From the NCBI RefSeq assembly GCF_039724765.1, contig NZ_CP155731.1:119378-183377 (forward strand): 64,000 nt of DNA, read 5' to 3'. Below, one piece after another: positions 27,477 to 39,600 of this stretch. Below the pieces are notes generated by a model. It ran no database searches, was not told the origin of the DNA, and was given only the letters and a program-made list of their open reading frames with translations. The position numbers were made by a program, and so were the translations under genes. The DNA comes from Sagittula stellata E-37. GTDB lineage: Bacteria; Pseudomonadota; Alphaproteobacteria; Rhodobacterales; Rhodobacteraceae. How positions within the stretch are numbered: position 1 is the stretch's first letter; each line of letters starts with the position of its first letter.

Positions 27477-28652
27477 TTAAGTGCGGGCGCGCAGAACGGC
27501 CGTGGCAAAGGCCCTGAGGTCGACTGCGCGCGTCTGGCGCCCGAAACGCGCCCGGTCGAACCCGTCGAGCAGATGCGATGTGGCGACTCCGTCCCGCCGA
27601 AGGATTGCCCGAGCGGCCCGGCGCGTGGCGGCGGCGTCACCGGCGCGTGCCGCCCGGCGCAGCGCGCGCACCTGCGGGTCGAGCAGCGGCAGGCGCCGCA
27701 GCAGCGCGCTCTGGTCGGCGCGCTGGCCCTTCAGCATCCACGCCAGCCCCGCGCCAAACGCGGCCAGTGCGGCCAGCACCATGGGCCAGCCGGGCAGGCG
27801 GGCGGGGTCCTCGGGCGGGGGAGGGGGCGGCAGCGCGGCCTCGTCGTAGGCGACCCGCTGCGCCGAGATCACCACCTCGCGCATCTCGCGCGAAACGGTG
27901 TCGAAGTAGCTGAAACCGATCGGCTCCACGATGGTGGAACGGTCGTTGGTGGGCCGGATCGTCCAGCGCCAGAAGACATAGGTCACCGGCCCCTCGGGCG
28001 AGAGCTGGATCAGCCGCTTTTCGGGGTGCGGAAAGATCATCGCCGAGGGCGAGGTGAGTTCCGGCATGGGCGGCACCATTTCCGGTGTCACGCCCACCGC
28101 TTCGACCCTGACAATGCGCAATACGCCTTCGCCCGCCGTCAACTGGTCGGGGGCGTTCGACCAGTTGTCGGCGACCTGGACCCGCCGCGCCGGGAACCAC
28201 CAGCCGCCATCGGGCAGGGCAGGGGCGGGGGCGACCTCGATGGTCACGGGGGCGGAGGTGATGTCGTGTTCGAACCAGTCGTCGCCTTCGTCCGTCAGGG
28301 TCAGGTGATGGGTGAAGGCGCCGATGGTCAGCGTGCCCGCGCGTTCGGGATACAGCGCCATGCGCCGTTCCAGCACCTTCACCTTCTGGCCGCGAATGCG
28401 TTCCTCGCGCCATGTGTCGGGGCCGAGCTGGGTCCAGTTGAAGCCGGGCAGATCGGGTTGTTCCAGCTTCTCCAGCGTGATGTGGCGCTTGTAGACGCCA
28501 CGGATGACGATCATCACCATCTCGCGCGCGTAGGGGATGTCGGCCTGTTCAAGCACGGTGACGGTGAGTTGCAGGTCGTCCGGGTCGACCGCGCGGGTCT
28601 GGGCGTGCAGCGTCAGCGGCCAGAGGAGCAGGAGCGCCAGCAAGGGTCTCAT
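27477..28652 (-). CDS. BatD-like oxygen-tolerance protein
   Basis: A 391-residue exported protein: signal peptide ([15 protein letters not shown]), a long beta-rich periplasmic part (about 20-280), a proline run, one transmembrane helix (about 285-305) and a basic cytoplasmic tail. The architecture and its place as last gene of a moxR-DUF58-VWA-VWA-TPR operon identify it as BatD-like. Its start overlaps the stop of the TPR gene (ATGA). Bat proteins are linked to aerotolerance and envelope stress, but the mechanism is unclear. Sequence similarity is weak, as usual for this member. Confidence 0.7.
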   Translation of the reverse strand: MRPLLALLLLWPLTLHAQTRAVDPDDLQLTVTVLEQADIPYAREMVMIVIRGVYKRHITLEKLEQPDLPGFNWTQLGPDTWREERIRGQKVKVLERRMALYPERAGTLTIGAFTHHLTLTDEGDDWFEHDITSAPVTIEVAPAPALPDGGWWFPARRVQVADNWSNAPDQLTAGEGVLRIVRVEAVGVTPEMVPPMPELTSPSAMIFPHPEKRLIQLSPEGPVTYVFWRWTIRPTNDRSTIVEPIGFSYFDTVSREMREVVISAQRVAYDEAALPPPPPPEDPARLPGWPMVLAALAAFGAGLAWMLKGQRADQSALLRRLPLLDPQVRALRRAARAGDAAATRRAARAILRRDGVATSHLLDGFDRARFGRQTRAVDLRAFATAVLRART

Positions 28653-29326
28653 TGCGGGTCCTCCGGGTCCGGCGGGGCGAGGCCCAGTTTCTCGCGTCGC
28701 TTGCGTTCGTGGGCGATGCGCGCCTTCAGGTAGTCGCCCGGCACGTCGGTCAGTTGCGACAGCCAGCGTTCGTCGGCCAGCATGAAGCGGTCGTCGAAGA
28801 TCCTGCGGACCTTTTCCTGTCCGGTGGACTGGAGTTGCACGGTGCCCAGCATGGTGCTGGTGTTGTTCACCTCGTCCCCGGTGCCGGCGGCGCGGGCGTT
28901 GCCCCGGGCGACGAAGGACTCGGTGGTGGCGCCGTCGCGGCGCTTGCCGAAGAGGGCCAGCGCCTCGGGGTCGATGCCCAGGCCGGCGTAATAGGCGGCG
29001 ATCAGGTCGAAGTTGGCGCGGGCGTCGGCGTCGCCGCCGTGAATCACCAAGTCGTAGGTTTCGAGCGCCTCGGAGTACCGGCCAAGCCGCGCCTGCGCGG
29101 TCCCGAGGTTGTAGGTCGCGCCCGCCTTGGCGAAGGCCCGGGCCGCGTCCTCCATCCGCCCGGCGCGGTACAGCGCGGCGCCCTGCCAGTCGGGCCTGTC
29201 GAAGGTGAGCGCGGCAAGGCCGGGCAGACCGGCGGCCATGAAGACGCGGCCGAAGGCGGCACTGCCGTGCCCCAGCGCGAGGGCGATCACGGTCATGAGG
29301 ACGGTGAGCGTGGCCAGCAGCTTCAT
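28649..29326 (-). CDS. TPR protein, BatC-like
   Basis: A 225-residue protein with an N-terminal transmembrane or signal segment (LLATLTVLMTVIALALGHG) and at least two tetratricopeptide-like repeats (WQGAALYRAGRMEDAARAF, then ATYNLGTAQARLGRYSEALE). Bat operons encode such a TPR partner, thought to assemble the VWA proteins. A much longer frame is open upstream but overlaps the VWA gene and is Arg/Pro-rich. Start is the ATG overlapping the VWA gene stop. Confidence 0.75.
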   Translation of the reverse strand: MKLLATLTVLMTVIALALGHGSAAFGRVFMAAGLPGLAALTFDRPDWQGAALYRAGRMEDAARAFAKAGATYNLGTAQARLGRYSEALETYDLVIHGGDADARANFDLIAAYYAGLGIDPEALALFGKRRDGATTESFVARGNARAAGTGDEVNNTSTMLGTVQLQSTGQEKVRRIFDDRFMLADERWLSQLTDVPGDYLKARIAHERKRREKLGLAPPDPEDPQ

Positions 29327-30219
29327 GTCGCGCGCCTCCGGAACAGGAGGAGGAGGGGGAGGAGCGCGAGCGCCAGCAGGTAACGCCCGAAATCGCGCTG
29401 GAAGAGCAGGGGGAAATCCTGTGCCTCCAGCCGCGTGCGGGCGTCTTCCGACAGGAACCGGGCGAAGGCGTCGGTCTGGTCGAGGGTGAAGGTGCGGCCG
29501 TTTCCGACCCGCGAAAGCGTCTCTGTTTCCGCCGAAGGGGCGTTCAGGGTCACGACCGACAGGCGCGCGCCCCGGGCGGCGATGGCCTGCGCCTCGGCCA
29601 GCGTGTCGGGCCCGAGGCCGGCGCCGTCGGTGAACAGAACCACGTCGCCCGCCAGCACCTGTCCGTCTTCCAGCATCTGCGTGGCAAGCGCGAGGCCACG
29701 GCCCGGGCGGGAGCCCTTGTCGGGGACCGTCTCTGCGTCGATGACGGACACGGTCTGGCCCAGCTGGCGCAAGTCTCGGGTGAGATCGCTGGCGACATAG
29801 GCGTCCCCGGCATAGACGACCAGACCGCCGGGACGGGTGCCAAGCGCCGAGACGCCGAATCGGCCCATGGTCTGGAGTTGTGACCAGCGGTCTGACCCGG
29901 TGACGCTGGGCGAGGCGTCGATGACAAAGACGGCGCCGTCGAGGTTGCGGAAAGACACCGCGTCGCGGCGCTCCTGAGCGGGGCCGGAGAGGGCCAGGAT
30001 GCCGATGGCGGCGGCGCCGAGCGCGGCGAACAGCCCGGTGCCGCCCCGGCTGTGGCTGACACGCCCAAGGGCTGCCAGCGCTTGAAGGAGTGCCGGATTG
30101 GCGGCGCGTTCCCAGCCGCCGAGCTGCCCGCGCTGGCGGTGGAGCCACCAGCCGAGGCCCGCCAGAAGCGGCAGCAGCAGCAGCCATTCGGGGCGTAACA
30201 GGGTCACATAGGGTGTCAT
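29323..30219 (-). CDS. VWA-domain membrane protein (BatB-like)
   Basis: A 298-residue protein with transmembrane helices near residues 12-27, 60-80 and at the C-terminus (LLALALLPLLLLF) and a von Willebrand A domain between. The metal-ion site D-x-S-x-S is intact as Asp101-Ala-Ser-Pro-Ser, with a later VVLFTDGAGLG. It resembles BatB and probably pairs with the VWA protein encoded just upstream, by a 4-base overlap. Confidence 0.82.
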   Translation of the reverse strand: MTPYVTLLRPEWLLLLPLLAGLGWWLHRQRGQLGGWERAANPALLQALAALGRVSHSRGGTGLFAALGAAAIGILALSGPAQERRDAVSFRNLDGAVFVIDASPSVTGSDRWSQLQTMGRFGVSALGTRPGGLVVYAGDAYVASDLTRDLRQLGQTVSVIDAETVPDKGSRPGRGLALATQMLEDGQVLAGDVVLFTDGAGLGPDTLAEAQAIAARGARLSVVTLNAPSAETETLSRVGNGRTFTLDQTDAFARFLSEDARTRLEAQDFPLLFQRDFGRYLLALALLPLLLLFRRRAT

Positions 30220-31181
30220 CCGCGCGCCTCACGCCAACCCATCCAGAGGCAGAGGATCACCGCCAGCGACGCGGGCCAGATCCAGTGTTCGCGGAAGACC
30301 TCGGCGGCGAGACCGTCGCTGTCCGTCGCCTCCAGCCGGTCGAGCGCTTCGGTCACGGCGATCAGGTCCTCGGTGGTGCGGACGCGGAAGGTTTCGCCGC
30401 CCGAGACCTTGGATATCGCGTCAAGCGTTTCGGCATCGACCACGCCGCGTTCGCCTTCCTCCGCCTCGTCGACGGATTTCGGCCCCATGGCGATGGTGTG
30501 GACCCGGACCCCCATCTGCGCCGCAAGCTGCGCCACGCCGCGTGGGTTGGTGGCGCCCGCGTTGTTCGCGCCGTCCGACAGCAGGATCACCACGCGGGTG
30601 TCGGCGTCGGACCCGGCCATGCGTTTCAGGGCCAGGCCGAGCGCGTCGGAGATGTTGGTGGCGCGGCCCGAGATGCCGATGGTCGCCTCTTCGATCCGGC
30701 GGGCGATGGCCTCCGTGTCGAAGGTGAAGGGGGCGGCGTAATAGGCCTCGGAGCCGAAGACGATCAGCGCGACGCGGTCGCCTGCGCGGCGGCGGGCGAA
30801 TTCGGCGCCGACGGTGGTGACAGCCTCCAACCGGGTGATGGGCTGGCCGTCGAGGTAGAAGTCGTCGCGCACCATGGAGCCGGAGAGGTCGAGCGCGATG
30901 GCCAGATCGCGGCCCGAGACCCGCAGCGCCGGAACGGGTTCCAGCGTGCTCGGCCCGCTGAGCGCCAGGACGAACAGCGCCCAAGTCGCCCATGGCAGAA
31001 GTCTGCGCGCGCGTTCCAGAACGGCGGACCCGCCGCGCCCGCCCGCCGTCAAAAGCGCGGTGCCGATGCGGTCGGGCACGGCCAGTGCGGCGCCGCGTGT
31101 CTGCGCCGGGGGCAGGAGACGGGCGGCCAGCCATGGCAGTGGCAGGAGCAGCAGCGCAAGGGGGCTGGCCAGTTCAAACAT
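30216..31181 (-). CDS. VWA-domain membrane protein (BatA-like)
   Basis: A 321-residue VWA protein with an N-terminal helix, a second helix near 65-78, the VWA domain (about 88-280) and a C-terminal helix (WIWPASLAVILCLWMGW). The MIDAS motif DLSGS is intact at 98-102, with VVILLSDGANNAG and the threonine-bearing SGRATNISDAL. It overlaps the DUF4381 gene upstream by 8 bases. By analogy the MoxR ATPase would remodel a complex containing it. Confidence 0.88.
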   Translation of the reverse strand: MFELASPLALLLLPLPWLAARLLPPAQTRGAALAVPDRIGTALLTAGGRGGSAVLERARRLLPWATWALFVLALSGPSTLEPVPALRVSGRDLAIALDLSGSMVRDDFYLDGQPITRLEAVTTVGAEFARRRAGDRVALIVFGSEAYYAAPFTFDTEAIARRIEEATIGISGRATNISDALGLALKRMAGSDADTRVVILLSDGANNAGATNPRGVAQLAAQMGVRVHTIAMGPKSVDEAEEGERGVVDAETLDAISKVSGGETFRVRTTEDLIAVTEALDRLEATDSDGLAAEVFREHWIWPASLAVILCLWMGWREARG

Positions 31182-31533
31182 GGCGCGCCACCTCGGCCTG
31201 AAGCTCTGCCAGGTCGAGCGGTTCGGGGCGGTACAGAGACTGTTTCAGCGCCTCGAACCGGTCGGGGGCGTGGGTCTTCAACAGGGTCAGGAGCGCCACG
31301 CGACGGGCGTCTTCGGGCAGCGCGGCGATGCGGGTGAGGTCGGATTGCGGATCAGGTGGCCGTGCGCGCACGGTGGCCAACCGCATCCCCGCGCCCAGCA
31401 CCAGTGCGCCCAGACAGGCCAGCGCCAGCGTCGCGGCCAGTTCGGCGGCGAAACCGCCCGGTGCCTCCGACGGCAGGCGGATGTCGTGGAGGCTGGCTTG
31501 CAGCGTTTCTTCGGTGATCGCCTCGCCGGTCAT
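31174..31533 (-). CDS. Small membrane protein, DUF4381-like
   Basis: A 119-residue protein with an N-terminal LHDIRLPSEAPG segment, one transmembrane helix (about 27-49, LAATLALACLGALVLGAGM) and a basic cytoplasmic tail. DUF4381 proteins occur at exactly this place in moxR-DUF58-VWA operons; their role is unknown. Start overlaps the DUF58 gene stop (ATGA). Confidence 0.7.
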   Translation of the reverse strand: MTGEAITEETLQASLHDIRLPSEAPGGFAAELAATLALACLGALVLGAGMRLATVRARPPDPQSDLTRIAALPEDARRVALLTLLKTHAPDRFEALKQSLYRPEPLDLAELQAEVARHV

Positions 31534-32447
31534 GGGGCGCGGTCCGGCGGGAAAGCGGCGGCGAGGCGTCGGGCCATGTCCTCGACGCTTTGCCCGGCAT
31601 CGACCCTGAGCGCGCGGAAGCCTTCGACGTCGATCAGGTCGGGCGCCTCGGTCCCGGTGCCGTCCAGCGCAATGCGCAGGTGTCGGCCATCGGAGAGACG
31701 CACGGGGTAGTCGCCGCGTGGCAGGCGGGTGCCGTCGGCGTCGGTGATCGCCATGAGCCGGGGCACGCGGTCGCGGTCGAGCCGGGACAGCACGTCGCCA
31801 AAGCCGTCGCCAGGCGTGTCGAACCCAGAGGCGATGACCAGTTCGGCGCCGCGCGGGGCGATCCGGTCCGCGCGAGAAAGCGGACCGGCCAGCGGCGGAT
31901 CGGTCGTCTCGCCCGCCATCGCAGCCTGCAAAGCGTTGCGGTGGGCGCGGACCATGCCGCCGATCACGTCCAGCATCCCACGCGCCCGGCCCCTTGGCGG
32001 CACGATGACCGGCGGGCCGGAGGTGATCGCCAGCAGCCCGGTGCGCCCGCCGTCCTCCACCGCCTGCCAGCCGATCAGGGCCAGCGCCTCGGCGGCGGCG
32101 ACGGAACGGAAGGCGCGGGTGATCCCCCAGAGCATCGAGGGCCGGAAATCGGCCACGAGGATCGTGATGCGGTCGCGTTCCTCCTGGAACTGGCGGACGT
32201 GCAGCTCGCCGGTGCGGGCGGTGGTGCCCCGGTCGAGGTGGCGGATGTCGTCGCCCGCCACGTACTGCCGCACGTCGGCGACCTCCTGCCCGTGGCCCTT
32301 GCGGCGGGTGGCGAACCCGCCCGGCAGGTTGGCGAGCGCGGGCTCTCCCCTTGCCTTGAGCGTCACCTGCCGAAGCGCGATCAGCCCGTCCGGGGAAAGC
32401 GTGACCCCGGGCGTGTCGGGCAGGGGGCTTGTGGCGGCGGCGCTCAC
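31530..32447 (-). CDS. DUF58-domain protein of the moxR-bat operon
   Basis: A 305-residue DUF58 (VWA-related) protein. The typical segments are RRKGHGQEVADVRQYVAGDD, IRHLDRGTTARTGELHVRQF and the degenerate metal site ILVADFRPSM, lacking serines at the usual MIDAS positions. It starts with GTG overlapping the moxR stop (GTGA); a longer frame would extend into moxR. DUF58 proteins are nearly always encoded directly after moxR. Confidence 0.85.
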   Translation of the reverse strand: MSAAATSPLPDTPGVTLSPDGLIALRQVTLKARGEPALANLPGGFATRRKGHGQEVADVRQYVAGDDIRHLDRGTTARTGELHVRQFQEERDRITILVADFRPSMLWGITRAFRSVAAAEALALIGWQAVEDGGRTGLLAITSGPPVIVPPRGRARGMLDVIGGMVRAHRNALQAAMAGETTDPPLAGPLSRADRIAPRGAELVIASGFDTPGDGFGDVLSRLDRDRVPRLMAITDADGTRLPRGDYPVRLSDGRHLRIALDGTGTEAPDLIDVEGFRALRVDAGQSVEDMARRLAAAFPPDRAP

Positions 32448-33400
32448 AACGCTTCGACCTCTGCGAGGATGGCGGCGACCACGTCCCTTGGTTTGCGGCC
32501 CTCGGCCACCGCGCGCCACGTCAGCACCATGCGGTGCGCCAGCGCGTCGGGGGCCAGCGCCTCCACGTCCTCGGGCAGGGCGTAGTCGCGGCCCCGCAGG
32601 TAGGCGCGCGCCTTGGCGGCGGAGGCCAGCGCGAGCGAGCCGCGCGGCGAGACGGCATGTTCCACGTCCGCCGCTTGCGGGCCTTCGCGCGTCGCCACGA
32701 CGAGCCGGACGATGTAGTCGCGCAGTTCGGGCGAGAGGTGCACGGCCATGGCGGTCTTCTGCGCGTCCTGCAGATCGGCCAGCGGCACGGCGTTAACGGT
32801 CTTTGCGGGCTCGTGCTGTTCGGCTTCGACCAGGTCCAGGATCTGCCGTTCGGTTTCCGCGTCGGGCAGCGACAGGACGATGTGCAGCAGGAACCGGTCG
32901 AGCTGAGCCTCGGGCAGGGGGAAGGTCCCGTCGTGCTCGATCGGGTTCTGGGTGGCGACCACGAGAAAGGGGGAGGGCAGGGGCCAGGTGTCGGACCCCG
33001 CTGTGACCTGCCGTTCGGCCATCGCCTCCAGCAGCGCGGACTGCACCTTGGGCGGGGCGCGGTTGATCTCGTCCACCAGCACGAGGTTGTGGAACACCGG
33101 GCCTTTGACGAACTCGAAACTGCCGGTTTGCGGGCGGAACACCGGGGTGCCGGTGAGGTCCGAGGGCATCAGGTCCGGTGTGCACTGGATGCGGGCAAAG
33201 CTACCTTCCGTCGCCTGAGCGAGCCATTTGACCGCGCGGGTCTTGGCGAGGCCGGGCGGACCTTCGACCAGCACGTGGCCACCGCTGAGCAGCGCCACGA
33301 GCAGCCGTTCCACCAACGCCTCCTGCCCCACCAGCCCCTGGCCCAGATGGTCCCGGAGGCTTCGCATGGCCCCGGTCGGGCCTGCGGTTTTCGCGTCCAT
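32444..33400 (-). CDS. moxR: MoxR-family AAA+ ATPase
   Basis: A 318-residue AAA+ chaperone-like ATPase. Walker A GPPGLAKT is at 47-54, Walker B LVLVDEINRAPPKVQSALLE near 108-127, sensor 1 VVATQNPIE, and the arginine region EAQLDRFLLHI. MoxR proteins help mature metal- or VWA-containing complexes. It is the first gene of a seven-gene operon (moxR, DUF58, DUF4381, two VWA, TPR, BatD-like) in which every junction overlaps. A GGGAGG ribosome site precedes the ATG. Confidence 0.93.
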   Translation of the reverse strand: MDAKTAGPTGAMRSLRDHLGQGLVGQEALVERLLVALLSGGHVLVEGPPGLAKTRAVKWLAQATEGSFARIQCTPDLMPSDLTGTPVFRPQTGSFEFVKGPVFHNLVLVDEINRAPPKVQSALLEAMAERQVTAGSDTWPLPSPFLVVATQNPIEHDGTFPLPEAQLDRFLLHIVLSLPDAETERQILDLVEAEQHEPAKTVNAVPLADLQDAQKTAMAVHLSPELRDYIVRLVVATREGPQAADVEHAVSPRGSLALASAAKARAYLRGRDYALPEDVEALAPDALAHRMVLTWRAVAEGRKPRDVVAAILAEVEAL

Positions 33401-33500
33401 GTATCCTCCCTGACCCGCGTTTCGGCGGTTTTTGGAAGGAGTCTAGCGAAACCGGGGCGCGCCGCCGATTCAGTCTAAGGTCGCAATGGACAGCGTAAGG

Positions 33501-35867
<2,367 letters not shown>

Positions 35868-36095
35868 CGGATGCCTCCTGTCCTGCCGGTTCGGGCCGGG
35901 CCGCAGCCCGGAGACCCCGTTTAGAGCCTTGCGGGGGGGTGCGCCAAGAGGTGAAATGCCGTCGGGCAAAGAGTTGCGGACCGGGTTCCGGCGACGTTCA
36001 ATCAAAGAAAGTGATGTGTGGGCTTGCTCGGCACGCGAAATGCTACACATAACGTGGATCAGTGTAGCGCACGTGCAAGGGACCCACTGGACGGA

Positions 36096-36632
36096 ATGAG
36101 TAGCGACATTCTGCCTGCTAAGTTGCAGGCGTATATCGAGAAGTCGGGGATCGCATTGTCCCTTTCGACGCAGGGCGGCGACGTGCCGCTTGCGTTGGTC
36201 AACGACGGATTCACCAAGCTGACGGGCTACGCGCCGGAAGAGGTGGTCGGGCGCAACTGCCGTTTTCTGCAGGGCGAGGAAACCTCGGCCGAGCAGAAGC
36301 AGGCGCTGCACGATTTCGTCCATGACCTGTCGCAGGACAGCGGGCGCTTTCCCGTTTCGAACTACCGCAAGGACGGATCGTTGTTCCGAAACTTCGTCCT
36401 GATGACACGGCTGCGCGACAGCGCGGGACAAACGCGGTTCATCCTCGCGTCGCAATTCGACATGACCAGAGCGCAGCAGCGTCAGGAACTGGTGGAGCAC
36501 GATGCCCGCCTGAGGCGCAACCTCAGCGATATCGAGGTCATGGGGCAGGAATTCGGACTCGCGATGCAGGGATCGGCCCAGTCTATCGCGGATTCCATCG
36601 CCCTTATTGCAAAGCTGTATCTCGATGAATGA
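36096..36632 (+). CDS. Short LOV-domain blue-light receptor
   Basis: A 178-residue single-domain flavoprotein. Residues about 14-130 form a LOV/PAS fold with the hallmark GRNCRFLQG, where Cys55 should form the photo-adduct with FMN; NYRKDGSLFRNFV and the glutamine in ILASQFDMT are the other flavin contacts. A helical C-terminus (about 130-178) could dimerise or dock a partner. It has no output domain. It ends 8 bases into the histidine kinase gene, so the two are translationally coupled, suggesting the LOV protein feeds light information to that kinase. Start: ATG at 36096; a start 26 codons upstream is possible but lacks similarity. Confidence 0.9.
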   Translation: MSSDILPAKLQAYIEKSGIALSLSTQGGDVPLALVNDGFTKLTGYAPEEVVGRNCRFLQGEETSAEQKQALHDFVHDLSQDSGRFPVSNYRKDGSLFRNFVLMTRLRDSAGQTRFILASQFDMTRAQQRQELVEHDARLRRNLSDIEVMGQEFGLAMQGSAQSIADSIALIAKLYLDE

Positions 36633-39600
36633 GGGCAGGGCCGTGGATCAGGACGTAGAGCAGCAGCAGGGCCCCATCGAAGGAGAGACGTTGTTTGTCG
36701 TGGGCGTCGGCGCCTCGGCCGGCGGGCTGGAGGCGCTGCGCGACATGCTGAGCACCGCCGGACAGGACTGCCGGCTGGCCTTCGTGGTGATCCAGCACCT
36801 CGATCCCAACCACGAAAGCCTTCTGGCCGAGCTGCTGGGCCGCCACACCACGCTGGAGGTGCGCCAGACCGAAGATGGCGAACGTGTGCGCCCGGGCTGC
36901 GTGCACATCATTCCGCCGGGCCACGGGCTGTCGATTCACAAGGGTGTGCTGAATCTGACGGATTTCGCGCAGCCGCGCGGTCTGAGGCGACCAATCGACG
37001 ATTTTTTCGAAAGCCTTGCACAGGACATGGGCCGCGATGCCGCCTGCGTGATCCTGTCGGGCACCGGCGCGGATGGCAGTGCCGGGCTGAGGGCGATCAA
37101 GGAACACGGCGGGCTGTGCGTCGTGCAGGATCCGGCGACGGCCAAGTACGACGGGATGCCGACATCGGCCCAGTCCACGGGGCTGGTGGACTTCGTCCTG
37201 CGGCCCGGGGAAATCGCCGAGACCATCCAGCAGTTCTTTGCCAAGTCGGTCTCGAACGGGGCGGAAGGCGAACTGGCGCGGACCGTCGAAGAGACGCTGG
37301 ACGACATCTGTGCGGTGGTGCGGAAGACCGCCGGACACGACTTTTCCGGCTACAAGAAATCGACTCTGTCGCGGCGGGTGCAGCGGCGCATCCAGGTGCT
37401 CGACCTCAACGACGCCAATGCCTACCTGCGCTACATTCGCTCCACGCCCGACGAATGCGAGATCCTTTTCCGCGAACTGCTGATCAACGTGACCCGGTTC
37501 TTCCGCGACCCGGCGCATTTCGAGGTGCTTCGGCAGAAGGTGGTGAAGCCGCTGGTGCGCAACTCCAGCAAGGAAGAGATCCGCGTCTGGGTGCCGGGTT
37601 GTTCCAGCGGCGAAGAGGCCTACACCATCGCGATGATCTTTGCCGAGGAAGTGCGCGAGCAGCGGCGGACCATCGACATCCAGGTCTTCGCGACCGATAT
37701 CGACGAACAGATGCTGCGGATTGCGCGCAACGGTCTGTATCCCAACGCTGCCATGGCGGACATCCCCGAGGAAATGCGCGAGATGTACACCATCGCGCGG
37801 GACGGCAAGTTCCAGGTCAGTTCGCGCATCCGCGAGATGATCCGTTTTTCGGTGCACAGCGTCGTCCGCGATCCGCCGTTCTCCAGTATCGACCTGCTGT
37901 CCTGCCGCAACTTGCTGATCTATTTCGGCGACCAGTTGCAGGCGGCTGTCATGCCGATCTTCCATTATGCGCTGCGCCCCGGCGGGGCGCTGTACCTCGG
38001 CCCGTCCGAGACGCTGGGTCGCCACGATCGTCTGTTCCAAACCATCGACGCTCAGGCACGGATCTTCGAACGCAACGACGCGCGTCCGGAGTACCCCCTT
38101 CACCTGCGCCACCAGCCTCAGCGAAGTGACCGTCGGCGGCAGCCCGACGAGGACACCAACCGGAACGCCACGCGCGTCGACTGGTCCGACAGCACCGTGA
38201 CCGAACGCATTCTGGACGTCTATGGCCCGGCCACGCTGCAGGTGACGCGCGAAGGCGAGGTGCTTCGGTCCACGGGACGACTGGGCCGATATCTTGAGAT
38301 GCAGCCGATGCGCCAGTCGTCGACGCAGTTCGCGTCGTCGCTCGCTCTGCCCGGCGTGCGAGAGGCGATTTCGGCCATCGTGCGGCAGGTCGCGCAGTCG
38401 GGAAAACGCACGATCAGCCGTGATCTGACCGCAAATTCGGAGTTCGGCAAACAGCGCTTCGATCTGATAGGCGATCCTCTGGCCGACGGCACCGTTCTTC
38501 TGGTCTTCCGCGAGCGTGACCGCTTCGACCCCGGGGCCGAGGACGAGCTTCAGGACGTCGACGCCGCCGACAGCCATGTGCAGAGCCTCGAAAACGAGCT
38601 GCGCTCCACCCGGGCGCGACTGCACACCACGGTCGAGGAACTGGAGACCGCGAACGAGGAGCTCAAGAGTTCGAACGAAGAAATGATGTCGATGAACGAA
38701 GAGCTCCAGTCGACCAACGAGGAGCTTGCGACCGTCAACGATGAACTGAAAGACAAGGTCGACGAGCTGTCTGTCGCCAGCGCCGACTTGTCCAACTTCT
38801 TTGCCTCCACCTCGTTGCCGCTGGTGGTGCTGGATGCCGAAGGCTGCATCCGGAATTTCACCGACGCGATCCAGTCTGTCTACCCGCTGCGCCATGGCGA
38901 CCGCGGGCGCCCGCTGTCGGAAATGACCAGCCGCATCGGCGAGGATGCAAAGGTGCTGGCCGCGATCGAGACAGTGATGGAGCAGGGCGACGTCGCGGCC
39001 GTGACGGTGATGGCCCCGGACTCTCTCAGGACATGGTCGCTGCTGGTCACGCCCTACCGCAACCGCGACGATCGGATCGACGGGGTGACGCTGGTCTTCT
39101 CCGAACTGACGGAGGCGCTTGCCCTCGAGGACGAGCTGAAGGCAGAGGGCGAACGCCTGCGCATGGCGCTGGACGTGGCCGGTCTGGGCGTCTGGGAACT
39201 GTCGAGCACCGGGGACACGATCCGTTTCGATACCATTGGCGCAAAGCTATTGGGGGTCGGAGACGAGGAGATGCCGGTCGGTGAATTCCTCGGTCACCTT
39301 CCGGAAGAAGATTGGGCTGACGCGGAGGAGGCGCTGGACAACAGCGACACCCGCTTGCCGTTCTCGCTGACCTTCAACCTGCCAGGGTCCGAAAATGAGC
39401 AGGCTCGATCCGTGCAGCTTGTCGGGCGGCGTCTGAACCGGAGCCAGGGTCTCCGGACCCTCGGTGTGATCTTCGACGTCACCGAGGAGGAAGAGGCGCG
39501 GCAGGTCCGCGAGGTGATGCTGCACGAGATGAACCATCGGGTGAAGAACCTGTTCTCGATCATCTCGGGCATGGTGCGGATTGCCGGGCATTCGGCGCAA

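Noticed and set aside
31441..31460. parS-like word in the DUF4381 gene
   Set aside because: TTCGGCGGCGAAACC lacks a matching left arm, so it is not palindromic; ordinary codons of that gene.
35868..36500. N-terminal extension of tex to 999 residues
   Set aside because: It overlaps the divergent LOV gene and has no Tex similarity; a TTG with AGGAGG fits the family length.
36625..37200. Chemotaxis operon suggested by CheB/CheR sequence
   Set aside because: CheB and CheR are parts of one fused kinase; no receptor, CheA, CheW or CheY gene is nearby.
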